DNA of 64,000 bases, taken from the NCBI GenBank assembly GCA_944321825.1, contig CALUMU010000007.1:1-64000 (forward strand), written 5' to 3'. The notes beneath the pieces were generated by a model, which worked only from the letters and a program-made list of their open reading frames with translations, was not told the origin of the DNA and did no database searches. Numbering within the stretch: the first letter of the stretch is position 1; every line of letters begins with the position of its first letter. The position numbers and the translations under genes are program-made. This DNA comes from Candidatus Amulumruptor caecigallinarius (GTDB lineage: Bacteria > Bacteroidota > Bacteroidia > Bacteroidales > Muribaculaceae). Positions 34,756 to 44,273 of the stretch are shown piece by piece.

Positions 34756-36228
34756 TCACTCCCTCTCCGGGGCATTGCCGATAGAGAGGCTGAATTCCAA
34801 TCCGTGAGGCTTGACGTTGCGGGCAGTAATGTCTCCTCCGTGGAAGCGGGCAGAGTTACGCACCACGGAGAGGCCCAACCCGGTACCGCCGAGTTTGCGC
34901 GAACGACCCTTGTCAACCCTGAAAAAACGCTCGAATATGTGCTCGAGCGCATCCTCGGGGACACCGACACCGTCATCGCGGAATATGAAATGGTGTACCC
35001 CATCGCTCTCGCCGGTATAGAGTATTTCTATCTTGGTACCGGATGAATACTTGATGGCATTGGTAAGCAGATTGGCAAACAGCATACCCAGCAGCAGCTC
35101 GTTGCCGCGCAGCATGATGCTGTCGGGAATATCCACCACAGCCTTCATGCCGGCCTGCTCTATATCCGGCTCTTTCTGATACACCGTATCGCGTATCACA
35201 TGGCACAAGTCGGTCATCGCAATCTCTATCATATTGCTCCCGTCATCAAGCCGTGTGAGAGTAGCCACATCCTCCAACAGCAGCTTCAGCCGCTCGCTGT
35301 TGGCATAGCATCGGGCAATGAAATCGTTGCGCTTCTCCACCGGCAGGTCGGGGTGCGCCATAAGCGTCTCTAAGCAGACCTGTATCGAAGCAAGCGGAGT
35401 CTTTAGTTCGTGGTTGATGTTGTTGGTCAGCTGTTTTTTTATGCGTATCTTCTCTTTCTCCTCGTGCAGGGCCAGATTGTGCTGCTCGTCACGCTCTATG
35501 ATCGCATTCTGCAAGTGAGAGTACAATCCCACGATATACCGCGCTATGTTGCCGAGTTCATCGTTGGGAAACGATTCTATATCGTATATCCTCTCCCCTT
35601 TTTCGGCCCGGCGGGCGAAGCGGTTGAGGCGTGTGATGGTGTAGCCGAGACGGCGTGTGGCCCACAAGCCACCGGCCATGATGACAAGCGTCACCGCCAG
35701 CATAAACCAGAAATAGGTCATGTCAGCCTTAAGCGCATCACCCTTGCTCGACGAATCAGGGACTGCCGAACGCACCACAATGCCGTCGCCGGCCTTGGCT
35801 GAATAGAAATACACTGCGCCGTCCTCGTCATTCTTGCGTGCCTTGGCATAACCCTCTCCGTCTTTAAACGCCCCTTTCAGCTCAGGCTTGTTAATGTTTA
35901 CCTGTGGATATGGATTAGACAGTCCCTCGCTGTCATAAATCATTTTTCCAGAATAATCGAATATGCTGATGCGCAGCCCTTCCACAGGAAACCTCTGCTT
36001 ATGCACAGCCTCCACCAGCGGGCTCCCGTTGCGGATCTCGTTGATTATGTCTGCGTTAATCATCTGGAGACGCGCATTGAGCAGCTCCACCTTGAACTGG
36101 GCTTCTCTGAAATGCTGGAACACCACGAAGCACCCCATCATACATAGCAAAGCCCCCGTAAGGAGCAGGAACAGGCGGTTATGGTAGCGCAGCCTCAGAT
36201 GCTGTTTAAATTTTGAACCCGTAGCCAT
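34756..36228 (-). CDS. Membrane sensor histidine kinase
   Basis: A 490-aa two-component sensor. Transmembrane helices lie at about 17-38 and 168-192, enclosing a periplasmic sensor region of about 130 residues. A HisKA domain follows, with the phosphoacceptor in NNINHELKTPLAS (about 268-280), and a HATPase domain with N-box LLTNAIKYSSG, G1 RDDGVGVP and G2 GGTGLGLSVV. It overlaps the response-regulator gene by 23 bp and lies beside a PiT phosphate transporter. A PhoR-like role is therefore plausible, but it is inferred from context only. Confidence 0.93.
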   Translation of the reverse strand: MATGSKFKQHLRLRYHNRLFLLLTGALLCMMGCFVVFQHFREAQFKVELLNARLQMINADIINEIRNGSPLVEAVHKQRFPVEGLRISIFDYSGKMIYDSEGLSNPYPQVNINKPELKGAFKDGEGYAKARKNDEDGAVYFYSAKAGDGIVVRSAVPDSSSKGDALKADMTYFWFMLAVTLVIMAGGLWATRRLGYTITRLNRFARRAEKGERIYDIESFPNDELGNIARYIVGLYSHLQNAIIERDEQHNLALHEEKEKIRIKKQLTNNINHELKTPLASIQVCLETLMAHPDLPVEKRNDFIARCYANSERLKLLLEDVATLTRLDDGSNMIEIAMTDLCHVIRDTVYQKEPDIEQAGMKAVVDIPDSIMLRGNELLLGMLFANLLTNAIKYSSGTKIEILYTGESDGVHHFIFRDDGVGVPEDALEHIFERFFRVDKGRSRKLGGTGLGLSVVRNSARFHGGDITARNVKPHGLEFSLSIGNAPERE

Positions 36229-36895
36229 AGCCTGACCGAGTGATTATATTCTGCCCATAAGGGCCTATCTTCTGGCGCAGACGGGTGATGTTGACATCGA
36301 TAGTGCGGTCGCCGACTATGACATCGTCCTCCCATATCATCGACAGCAGCTCTTCACGGGTGAATACTTTGCCCGGTGACCCTAACAATGCCGCCAGAAT
36401 CTCAAATTCCTTGCGCGGCAGCTTGACCATCTGGTCATTGATAAAGCACTGCTTGAGCTGCAGGTCGAGTTTGAGCCCCTTATGACATACGACGCCGTCA
36501 TTGCCGCTGCCCTTGGAAGCTCGCTGCGACCGCCGCAACACGCTCCTCACACGTGCCAGCACGTTGCGTATGCTGTAAGGCTTGGTGATATAATCGTCAG
36601 CACCGATGTTGAGCCCCGCCACCATGTCGTCCTCGCAGTCCTTGGCTGTACAAAAGATGATGGGTATGCCGGCCGTGGCAGGGTCGGACTGCAGAATCTG
36701 CGCAAACTTGAAGCCGCTCATTTTGCCCATCATCACATCAAGCAGGATTAGCTGATACGATGTCAGAGGCATCTCCAGAGCCTGCTCGGCACTGTATGCC
36801 ACATCCACGGTATAGCCCTCCACCTCTAAGTTAAACTGCAGAGCCTCACAGAGGGTCTCCTCATCGTCTACAACCAAGATCTTCTCTTCTGCCAT
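36206..36895 (-). CDS. OmpR/PhoB-family response regulator
   Basis: A 229-aa regulator partnered with the downstream kinase. The receiver domain (about 1-120) has acidic pocket DDEE, phosphoacceptor LLDVMMG, the Thr of CTAKD and Lys of TKPYS. The winged-helix DNA-binding domain (about 130-229) has LPRKEFEILAAL and RTIDVNITRLRQKIG. The start MAEEKILVVDDE (36895) is preferred over a GTG 22 codons upstream because it opens the receiver fold in the usual way. It overlaps the kinase gene. Confidence 0.93.
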   Translation of the reverse strand: MAEEKILVVDDEETLCEALQFNLEVEGYTVDVAYSAEQALEMPLTSYQLILLDVMMGKMSGFKFAQILQSDPATAGIPIIFCTAKDCEDDMVAGLNIGADDYITKPYSIRNVLARVRSVLRRSQRASKGSGNDGVVCHKGLKLDLQLKQCFINDQMVKLPRKEFEILAALLGSPGKVFTREELLSMIWEDDVIVGDRTIDVNITRLRQKIGPYGQNIITRSGYGYGFKI

Positions 36896-36998
36896 ATCGT
36901 AAAGGATATGATTAAGTATGATTGAAAAAAATTGTGGCACGCTGTCATCGGCATGCCACAAAAGATTATTAGATTACTGGATATGCCGACAGAGCATT

Positions 36999-39278
36999 TC
37001 AACCCATGATGAGTTCCTGACCCTCCGGCTCTATAGTGGGACGCTGGATGCGGTAGGCCGCACGGAGCATCTTGTGGAGCATGGCAAGCATCTCTCGGGT
37101 CTCCTGAAGCATGTTGAGATAGACATACATGACCTTGAGCTGATCGGTGCTGACCGTGCGCAGCTGCTCTATCAGCACTCCGACCCTCTTGGCCGCTTCC
37201 AACTTCTGCCGGTTACATTCAATCCTGACAGCAGCTATGGCCTCGCCGTCACCCGACTTTATAGCCTCGACCGAGTCAGCATATAAGGTATCTACCTGGC
37301 CGGCAATATCGGCAAGCATGGCGGCCTGCTCCTTGGGCAACGGACGGAAATTATTATCGACATGTTCCAGACACGACTCTCCCATACGCCTTAGACAATA
37401 GTTGATGTCCGACAGAGCGTTATTGGACAGATGCATCGGAGAGCTGTAACGCAGAGTGTCCACAGCAGCCAGACCGCGCAATCCGAGCATCTGCTTGCGG
37501 CGGTATTCCTTGATGGTGGTCTTGTACTTCACCACCTTGCGGGTAGCCTTGCGGAGCTTGCGCGCATCCTCGTTGATAAACCCTTTAGCCATCGCGTCAT
37601 AAGTCTCGCGGGCATGGTTGAGCACATCGAGCTGGCAATCCGTCATGTATGTGCGGAAGAGCACACGTTTCTCATGCTCGTCTTTGCTGCCGAGAAGCTG
37701 GCCGAGCACAGTGGTCTGCTCTACCTCAGCCTGCTTGCGACGGAACCGGCGGTTGCTTCGGATGAGTATCATAATCGCCAGCACAGCAAACAGATACAAC
37801 ACCCAGAGACCGCCAAGGTGCATCGCACTGGCAATAAGGGCGGCAGCTGAGAAAGCCACAAATGCAGTGACGAACCAACCACCGATGACAGTGATGACAC
37901 CCGTGATGCGGAACACCGCGCTCTCACGGCTCCAGGCCCGGTCGGCAAGCGACGTACCCATAGCCACCATGAATGTCACAAAAGTGGTGGACAGCGGCAG
38001 CTTCAGCGATGTACCCACAGCGATAAGCACACCTGCAAGCATCAGATTGACGGTACCCCGGACAAGGTCGAATGCCGCACCCTCATCCAAATCCATCTTT
38101 TCAGAGTCGAAACGGTGGTTGAGCCACCGGCGCACACTCGCCGGAGTGTTGCTCTTGACCGTATCAAGGCTGCGCTGTGTCCACCTTACAAGCTGACGGC
38201 CTATCTTCGACGAGCTGAATATCTCATCGCCCTCCATCTGGCTACCAAGACTAACCTCGGTTTTGGACACGTGGCGCACCTTAGGCGATGTGGCAAGCGA
38301 AACCACCATCACCACGCCGGCGGCGAGGAGAAAATATATCGGGGTCGAAGCCGGACCGTTGAGCGAATCCATCATAAACCCTGACGGATCGCCGGTGCCG
38401 TGGGCACTGTAATCAAGGAACGACTCGAAGCCCGTCAGCGGCACACCGATAAAGTTGACAAGGTCGTTGCCTGAGAATGCCATCGCGAGGGCAAATGTGC
38501 CGAGAAGCACCGTGACCTTGAGCACGTTGACCTTGCACCAGTGGAGCACCTGCATCAACACGGAGAAAAACACCAACGAACCCAATACTATCAGCATCTG
38601 GTGGCCGTCGATCCAGCCTTTGACTTCGGGAGTCATGAAAGTCAGGCTCTTGGCACCCTTGATGAGCATGAAATACACGATGGCCGTAGTGGCTATGCCT
38701 CCGAAGATACCTGCCTTCCACTTCATCTTGGTCTTAAGGTCGAAACTGAAGAGCATACGGCTCAGGAACTGCACTATGACACCGAATATGAAAGCTATGG
38801 CCACGGAGAGGAATATGCCGAGGATTATCTCCAACGCTTTCTGCGAATTTATCATGTGTACCAGATCCAGCCCCGACTCGCCGCCGTAAATCTTGAGAAG
38901 CGATGTCGCAAACGTCGCTCCGAGCAACCCGAATACAAGCGACACGGTGGTCGACGTTGGCATACCGAGGTTGTTGAAAATGTCAAGCAGCACAATGTCC
39001 GTGACCATCACAGCCATGCAGATACACAGGATGTCGAAAAACGAGAAATACTCCGGCCGGAATATGCCGTGGCGGGCTATATCCATCATGCCGTTACTCA
39101 TCACGGCCCCGATGAACACACCGAGACCTGCCACCAAGATTATGCGCTTGTAAGAGGCCACCTTGGTCCCTACAGCCGAATTAAGGAAGTTGACGGCATC
39201 ATTGCTGACACCCACTGACAGATCAAACACCGCCAGCACAAACAGGAAAACGATTATTCCTACAAAAAACGGATCCAT
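36999..39278 (-). CDS. PiT-family inorganic phosphate transporter with C-terminal PhoU-like domain
   Basis: A 759-aa PiT permease coupling phosphate uptake to a cation gradient. Two family repeats are visible: SVGVSNDAVNFLNSAVGTKVA (about 22-42) and the second at AVGTSLKLPLSTTFVTFMVAMGTSLADRAW. About ten membrane segments precede a 240-residue cytosolic helical domain resembling PhoU. This PiT-PhoU fusion is typical of Bacteroidota. It lies upstream of the response-regulator/kinase pair on the same strand (104-bp gap), suggesting phosphate-linked control. A TAnnTTTG match (39347-39340, minus strand) lies 62 bp before the ATG. Confidence 0.93.
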   Translation of the reverse strand: MDPFFVGIIVFLFVLAVFDLSVGVSNDAVNFLNSAVGTKVASYKRIILVAGLGVFIGAVMSNGMMDIARHGIFRPEYFSFFDILCICMAVMVTDIVLLDIFNNLGMPTSTTVSLVFGLLGATFATSLLKIYGGESGLDLVHMINSQKALEIILGIFLSVAIAFIFGVIVQFLSRMLFSFDLKTKMKWKAGIFGGIATTAIVYFMLIKGAKSLTFMTPEVKGWIDGHQMLIVLGSLVFFSVLMQVLHWCKVNVLKVTVLLGTFALAMAFSGNDLVNFIGVPLTGFESFLDYSAHGTGDPSGFMMDSLNGPASTPIYFLLAAGVVMVVSLATSPKVRHVSKTEVSLGSQMEGDEIFSSSKIGRQLVRWTQRSLDTVKSNTPASVRRWLNHRFDSEKMDLDEGAAFDLVRGTVNLMLAGVLIAVGTSLKLPLSTTFVTFMVAMGTSLADRAWSRESAVFRITGVITVIGGWFVTAFVAFSAAALIASAMHLGGLWVLYLFAVLAIMILIRSNRRFRRKQAEVEQTTVLGQLLGSKDEHEKRVLFRTYMTDCQLDVLNHARETYDAMAKGFINEDARKLRKATRKVVKYKTTIKEYRRKQMLGLRGLAAVDTLRYSSPMHLSNNALSDINYCLRRMGESCLEHVDNNFRPLPKEQAAMLADIAGQVDTLYADSVEAIKSGDGEAIAAVRIECNRQKLEAAKRVGVLIEQLRTVSTDQLKVMYVYLNMLQETREMLAMLHKMLRAAYRIQRPTIEPEGQELIMG

Positions 39279-39429
39279 TTGTTGTTGTCGGACTTTAGTT
39301 TAGAAATGCTATTCAAAAATCGCCATTAGAAATTTTTTACAAATTTAAGAAAAATAATATTTCGTTTTTGTTTCAAAAACGTGAAATTATTGTTACGCTG
39401 AAGCAATTCAGTCAGTTAAGCATCAGAGG

Positions 39430-39461
39430 TTTGCAGGTTAGGCGAAAAATGCGTAATTTTG
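39430..39461 (+). promoter_or_regulatory. Promoter of pdxA
   Basis: TTTG (39430-39433), exactly 20 nt, then TAATTTTG (39454-39461): a perfect match to the Bacteroidota consensus. The ATG follows 69 nt downstream. Confidence 0.75.
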
Positions 39462-39529
39462 GCAGTTTCTAACGCAGCACCTGCAGCACACTGCAACAGT
39501 ATGCACATGCTATCACATTCCACCCACCC

Positions 39530-40639
39530 ATGAAAGAAACCGAGAAACTAACAATAGGAATAACCCACGGCGACATCAACGGCGTGGGCTACGAAGTGAT
39601 CATCAAGACGCTGTCAGACCCGAGGCTGCCGGAGATGTGCACCCCCGTCATCTATGGTTCGTCAAAAGCCTTCACCGCCTACCGCAAGCTGCTCGGACTC
39701 CCTGCCGTCGCAGTCAATGTCATCCAGCAGGCGCAGGACGCCAAGCCCGGCACCGTAAATATCATCAACACCGCTGCTGACGACATACGCATCGAACCCG
39801 GCAGCTCCACACCCGAAGCCGGCAGCGCGGCGTACGCGGCCCTCGAATGCGCGGTGACCGACCTCCGTTCAAGCACAATCGACGCATTGGTGACAGCCCC
39901 GATCAACAAGGCAAACATACAAAGCTCCACTTTCACTTTCCCCGGGCACACCGAATACCTCGAAGCATCGCTCGGCGAAGGCACCGACAAGGCCCTGATG
40001 ATACTCTACAACGATGTGGTCAAAGTGGCCCTCGTCACCACCCACCTGCCTCTGGCACGCATACCACAGGCTATAACCAAGGATGCCATCATCGAGAAGC
40101 TAAAGATATTCGACACCTCACTGCGCCGCGACTTCGGCGTAGTGCACCCTCGCATAGCAGTCCTGTCGCTCAACCCCCATGCCGGCGACGGCGGACTGCT
40201 CGGCACGGAAGAGAGCGACATCATCATCCCCGCCATCGAAGATGCCCGCAAAGAGCGCATAGAGTGCTTCGGCCCGTATGCAGCCGACGGATTTTTCGGC
40301 CACGGCTTGTTCAAACACTTTGACGGAGTACTCGCCATGTACCACGACCAGGGGCTTGCCCCGTTCAAGGCCATAGCCGGAGGCTCGGGCGTAAACTTCA
40401 CCGCCGGGCTGCAGGCCGTGCGCACATCGCCCGACCACGGCACCGGCTACGACATCGCCGGACGGGGCGAAGCCGACGAAACCTCATTCCGTCAGGCCAT
40501 CTACGAGGCTATCGACATCTGCCACCACCGCGAGTCATACGACGCAGCCACCGCCAATCCGCTGAAGAAAGTGTTCCACGACAAAAACACCAAGGACAAC
40601 GTGGTGCTCGACCTCACCAAGGACTCCGACGAAGTCTGA
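39530..40639 (+). CDS. pdxA: 4-hydroxythreonine-4-phosphate dehydrogenase PdxA
   Basis: NAD-dependent enzyme of the DXP-dependent pyridoxal-phosphate pathway; it oxidises 4-hydroxythreonine-4-phosphate before condensation by PdxJ. Motifs: ITHGDINGVGYEV (about 10-22), APINKANIQ, FPGHTEYL (metal/substrate His), YHDQGLAPFK and SPDHGTGYDIAG. The 369-aa length is normal, with a short charged C-terminal tail. It has its own promoter and is followed 54 bp later by the inositol-lipid-type locus. Confidence 0.95.
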   Translation: MKETEKLTIGITHGDINGVGYEVIIKTLSDPRLPEMCTPVIYGSSKAFTAYRKLLGLPAVAVNVIQQAQDAKPGTVNIINTAADDIRIEPGSSTPEAGSAAYAALECAVTDLRSSTIDALVTAPINKANIQSSTFTFPGHTEYLEASLGEGTDKALMILYNDVVKVALVTTHLPLARIPQAITKDAIIEKLKIFDTSLRRDFGVVHPRIAVLSLNPHAGDGGLLGTEESDIIIPAIEDARKERIECFGPYAADGFFGHGLFKHFDGVLAMYHDQGLAPFKAIAGGSGVNFTAGLQAVRTSPDHGTGYDIAGRGEADETSFRQAIYEAIDICHHRESYDAATANPLKKVFHDKNTKDNVVLDLTKDSDEV

Positions 40640-40693
40640 GCGCACCCTTAAATATTACACAACACACCCCACCTCCTATACATATTTTCCTAT

Positions 40694-41404
40694 ATGAACT
40701 ACGCCATAATCGCTGCCGGAGAAGGCTCACGGCTCGCCCAAGAAGGGGTCAGCAAGCCGAAGCCGCTCGTCGACATCAACGGCACCCCGATGATCAAGCG
40801 CCTGATCGACATATTCCTCGATGCCAACGCCGAATCGGTGTCGATAATCGTCAACGAGCATATGACCGAGGTAAGGAGTTTCATCGAAAGCCTGTCGCTG
40901 CCTGTTCCGCTCAATTTGGTAGTGAAGTCCACCCCCGGCTCCATGTACAGTTTTGCCGAACTGAGCCGAGTGATGGCAAGCGGACGGTTCTGCCTGACGA
41001 CAGTAGACACCATATTCCGTCCCGAGGACTTCAAGCGGTATATCGCCGATTTCGAAGCCGACGGGAAAGCCGACGGCTACATGGCCGTGACATCGTACAT
41101 CGACGACGAGAAGCCTCTGTATGTCGAAACCGACGACAGCATGACGATAACGGCTTTCCGCGACCAGCCCTGGGGCGGCGAACGCTACATCTCCGGCGGC
41201 ATCTACGGCCTGACCGACAAGGCTTTCCCGGTGCTGCATGACTGTCTTGAGCGGGGTGTCACACGTATGCGCGACTTCCAGCGGGCACTCGTCAGCGGCG
41301 GATTCGCCCTTAAAGCCTACGATATGGGCAAGATACTCGACGTGGACCACAGCGAAGACCTCAAGAAAGCGTGCCGTTTCCTAAAAGGTGACGGCCTCGC
41401 CTGA
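40694..41404 (+). CDS. NTP-transferase (sugar/alditol-phosphate nucleotidyltransferase-like)
   Basis: A 236-aa nucleotidyltransferase. The N-terminal AAGEGSRLAQEGVSKPKPLVDI (about 6-27) is the nucleotide-binding signature with the catalytic Arg/Lys. TVDTIF supplies a metal Asp region and ISGGIYGL the substrate lid. It is shorter than hexose-1-phosphate uridylyltransferases and closer in size to CTP-using enzymes. Its place at the head of a phospholipid-head-group locus ending in inositol-phosphate synthase suggests a CDP-inositol- or CDP-alcohol-forming role (inference). An 87-bp gap separates it from the ATP-grasp gene. Confidence 0.85.
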   Translation: MNYAIIAAGEGSRLAQEGVSKPKPLVDINGTPMIKRLIDIFLDANAESVSIIVNEHMTEVRSFIESLSLPVPLNLVVKSTPGSMYSFAELSRVMASGRFCLTTVDTIFRPEDFKRYIADFEADGKADGYMAVTSYIDDEKPLYVETDDSMTITAFRDQPWGGERYISGGIYGLTDKAFPVLHDCLERGVTRMRDFQRALVSGGFALKAYDMGKILDVDHSEDLKKACRFLKGDGLA

Positions 41405-41491
41405 TGACACACACCCTGCGGGCATCTACACCGCCCGATGCATATCCAGAAATTTTCCCAACACTCCTACATTTCATATACACACCTACCC

Positions 41492-42373
41492 ATGTCAGAG
41501 CTAAGGATTGCCGGCATAATGAGAGCCGGAGCCTATTCTCCCAACCACATCGGCAACGATGCCGCCATATTCAACGGCACCATCGAGCAGCTTCGCAAGC
41601 GCGGCATGATAGTGACCGTCTACAACGAAGAACAGCTCGCCGCCGGACAGGTCACCGAACCTGTCATAATCAACATGTGCCGCGAGCAACGCTCCATTGA
41701 CATCCTCCAGGCCAAAGAGGATGCCGGATGCCTCGTGATAAATTCGGGCTACGGCATACAGAACTGTATGCGCGAACGCATGACCCGCATACTCTTAGGC
41801 AACAACATCCCCTATCCCGACAGCGTGATAGCCAACACCAACGAGGCTGTCAAGGGCGCTTTGGCTAAGGCCGGCATCGAGCGGTGCTGGATAAAACGTG
41901 GCGAGTCACACAGCCAACACAAGGAAGACGTATGCTACGTTCGCCATGCCGAAGAAGCCCAGGAGGTGTTGCAGGAATACTTCCTCCGCGGCATCAAACG
42001 CGCCGTGATCAACCGCCACCTCGAGGGCGACCTCATCAAATTCTACGGCATACAGGGATCTCCGTACTTCTTCTGGTTTTACCCGTTTGACAACGGCCAC
42101 AGCAAATACGGCTACGAGGAGATCAACGGCAAGAGCCACAACCTGCCGTTTGACCTGGCCGAACTCCGCCGCATATGCGACCGTGCATCCGAGCTTTTAG
42201 ACGTGATAATATACGGCGGCGACTGCATAGTCTCCGAGACGGGCGACATACGCATCATCGACTTCAACGACTGGCCCAGCTTCGCGCCGTGCCGTACCGA
42301 AGCCGCCCCCCATATAGCCCGCGCGATACTCAAAAACATAAAGGCATACGCCGACAAACGCGGTCTCAAATAA
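41492..42373 (+). CDS. ATP-grasp family enzyme of the inositol-lipid locus
   Basis: A 293-aa protein (start MSELRIAGIMRAG; the 18-codon upstream extension is not conserved-looking). The N-terminal domain (about 1-90) is Rossmann-like. The ATP-grasp domain (about 95-290) shows CWIKRGESHSQHKEDV, INRHLEGDLIKFYGI and the metal-binding block GDIRIIDFNDWPSF. In that block D-x-N-x-x-P takes the place of the ligase E-x-N. This last motif recalls the D-x-N-x-F-P segment of inositol-phosphate ITPK kinases as well as some RimK-like ligases. Kinase versus ligase cannot be settled from sequence. It is 30 bp upstream of the acyltransferase gene. Confidence 0.75.
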   Translation: MSELRIAGIMRAGAYSPNHIGNDAAIFNGTIEQLRKRGMIVTVYNEEQLAAGQVTEPVIINMCREQRSIDILQAKEDAGCLVINSGYGIQNCMRERMTRILLGNNIPYPDSVIANTNEAVKGALAKAGIERCWIKRGESHSQHKEDVCYVRHAEEAQEVLQEYFLRGIKRAVINRHLEGDLIKFYGIQGSPYFFWFYPFDNGHSKYGYEEINGKSHNLPFDLAELRRICDRASELLDVIIYGGDCIVSETGDIRIIDFNDWPSFAPCRTEAAPHIARAILKNIKAYADKRGLK

Positions 42374-42403
42374 CCGCCCCCTTTTCTCTCCATTACGCGA
42401 TAT

Positions 42404-43294
42404 ATGACTGATTCCACACCCCAATCCCACATAGAGCGCGACCTCCAGCCGTCAGAAACAGACGTGCGTCCCGATGTGCTCAATTATGACGACGTGATAG
42501 CGGCAGTACCCAAACTTGCCGGACACCGCAAGCTCGTCGACTGGCTGCTGCATGTCCTTGCCGTGGACAAGGTCAACGCCGTCCACAGCCACTGCTGCGA
42601 CACCCCTGGGCCGGAGTTTGTAAAAAGGCTGCTTTTCGAGGAATTCCACAACACGCTGCGCATCGACAACGAAGCCGTCCTCGACAACCTGCCCCAAGGG
42701 GCGTTCATAACCGTCAGCAACCACCCTTTCGGAGCCCTTGACGGCATAGCCCTGATACACATCGTGGCCTCACGCCGGCCAGACTACAAAGTCATGGTCA
42801 ACATGATACTCAACCACATATCGGCCATGCGCCCCAACTTCATAGCCGTAGACCCCATGGCAAGCGACAACCCCGAAAAACGGCGTGTGAGCGTCAACGG
42901 CATACGCGAGGTGATGCGCCGGCTCAAGGACGGACATCCCATCGGCTTCTTCCCTGCCGGAGCCATGAGCAAGACCGACCGCCGCGGACGGCCAATCGAC
43001 CGCCAGTGGCAACAGTCGGTGCTCCAGCTCATCTACAAGGCCAAAGTGCCGGTCATCCCTATCTTCTTCCACGGCAAAAACAGCTGGTGGTGCAATTTTC
43101 TGGGACATGTATGCTGGCCAGCGCGCTCGCTGCGGCTTCCGGCTGAAGTATTCCGCAAATGCGGCACCGAAATCCACATCAGCGTAGGAGACCCTATCAG
43201 CGTCGACGAACAGGCCGCCCACGGCACATCGGCCGAGGCCCTCGGCGCCTACCTGCGCGAAAAGACCTATGCCCTCCGCGACATGTACAAATAA
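42404..43294 (+). CDS. Lysophospholipid acyltransferase (PlsC-like, hemolysin subgroup)
   Basis: A 296-aa membrane-associated acyltransferase. The catalytic block ISVSNHPFGALDG (His/Asp) is at about 105-117; the substrate-binding FFPAGAMSK (about 184-192) and VPVIPIFFHG follow. This subgroup (NHPFG...DG) includes O-acyltransferases that act on glycerophospholipids or acyl-amino-acid lipids in Bacteroides. In this locus it probably acylates a glycerol, serine or inositol lipid precursor. It is 25 bp before the CDP-alcohol transferase gene and clearly part of the same operon. Confidence 0.88.
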   Translation: MTDSTPQSHIERDLQPSETDVRPDVLNYDDVIAAVPKLAGHRKLVDWLLHVLAVDKVNAVHSHCCDTPGPEFVKRLLFEEFHNTLRIDNEAVLDNLPQGAFITVSNHPFGALDGIALIHIVASRRPDYKVMVNMILNHISAMRPNFIAVDPMASDNPEKRRVSVNGIREVMRRLKDGHPIGFFPAGAMSKTDRRGRPIDRQWQQSVLQLIYKAKVPVIPIFFHGKNSWWCNFLGHVCWPARSLRLPAEVFRKCGTEIHISVGDPISVDEQAAHGTSAEALGAYLREKTYALRDMYK

Positions 43295-43319
43295 CCACCT
43301 TAAGCAACCGCATCGATAA

Positions 43320-44273
43320 ATGTCCGACACTACGAAGCATACCGACCTGAAGACATCGTTCCGCGACTCGCTCAAGTCGCTCGACACCGAGGAGACCATC
43401 GACATCTATTTTTACCGCCCCATAGGATACGCATGGGCCCTGATGGCCAAGCGGCTCGGAGTCACCCCCAACGCCATCACAATAGCCAGCATTTTTCTCG
43501 GCATAGGTGCCGGAGTGGCATTCTACTTCCCGGTGATGTGGATCAACGTCATCGGCATCGTGCTGCTCGTCTGGGCCAACTCGTTCGACAGCGCGGACGG
43601 CCAGCTGGCGAGAATGACCAAACAGTACTCACGCTTAGGACGCATACTCGACGGCCTGAGCGGCGACATATGGTTTGCGACCATTTATGTGGCGATATGC
43701 CTTCGCGAGACCGTCACGAGCGACTTTTTCCAAGCCCACCACTGGGTGATATGGGTCATGGCAGTATGCGCCGGCATCTGCCACGCCAAGCAGGCTGCAT
43801 CCGCCGACTACTACCGCCAGTTCCACCTCTACTTCCTCAAGGGCAAAGAGGGCAGCGAACTCGAAAACTCATCCGAGCTGCGCGAGAAGCTTGCCGCCCT
43901 GTCGTGGAAACACGACTTCTGGAAGAAGTTGGTACTCTCGTTCTACACCAACTACACAGCCAACCAGGAAAGCCACACACGCGCCATGCAGCAGCTCCGA
44001 GACGAACTCCACCGCCGCTATCCCGACGGCGAGATCCCCCAGCAGTTCCGCGACGACTTCCGCCGCCTGAGCCTGCCCCTGATGAAGTACACCAACATCC
44101 TGTCGTTCAACTGGCGGAGCATCATCCTCTTCATCTCCATCCTCTGCCTGATGCCCTGGCTGTATTTCGCCGCCGAACTGACCATATTCAACATATTACT
44201 GATATACATGAACGTGCGGCACGAAAACATGTGCCGACGCCTGACCGACGACCTTCGAAATGGAAAATACTGA
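43320..44273 (+). CDS. CDP-alcohol phosphatidyltransferase family protein
   Basis: Integral-membrane transferase of 317 aa. The family signature D-G-x2-A-R-x8-G-x3-D-x3-D is complete: DGQLARMTKQYSRLGRILDG... at about 95-118. At least five hydrophobic segments surround it (about 45-85, 120-165, 255-300). Such enzymes exchange CMP for an alcohol or alcohol phosphate. Co-location with inositol-phosphate synthase points to formation of phosphatidylinositol(-phosphate) or an inositol sphingolipid. Its last 14 bp overlap the HAD gene, so they are co-translated. Confidence 0.92.
   Translation: MSDTTKHTDLKTSFRDSLKSLDTEETIDIYFYRPIGYAWALMAKRLGVTPNAITIASIFLGIGAGVAFYFPVMWINVIGIVLLVWANSFDSADGQLARMTKQYSRLGRILDGLSGDIWFATIYVAICLRETVTSDFFQAHHWVIWVMAVCAGICHAKQAASADYYRQFHLYFLKGKEGSELENSSELREKLAALSWKHDFWKKLVLSFYTNYTANQESHTRAMQQLRDELHRRYPDGEIPQQFRDDFRRLSLPLMKYTNILSFNWRSIILFISILCLMPWLYFAAELTIFNILLIYMNVRHENMCRRLTDDLRNGKY

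Noticed and set aside
41438-41491. N-terminal extension of the ATP-grasp protein
   Set aside because: The 18 extra codons are His/Tyr/Ser-rich without conserved character; the ATG at 41492 opens the Rossmann strand directly.
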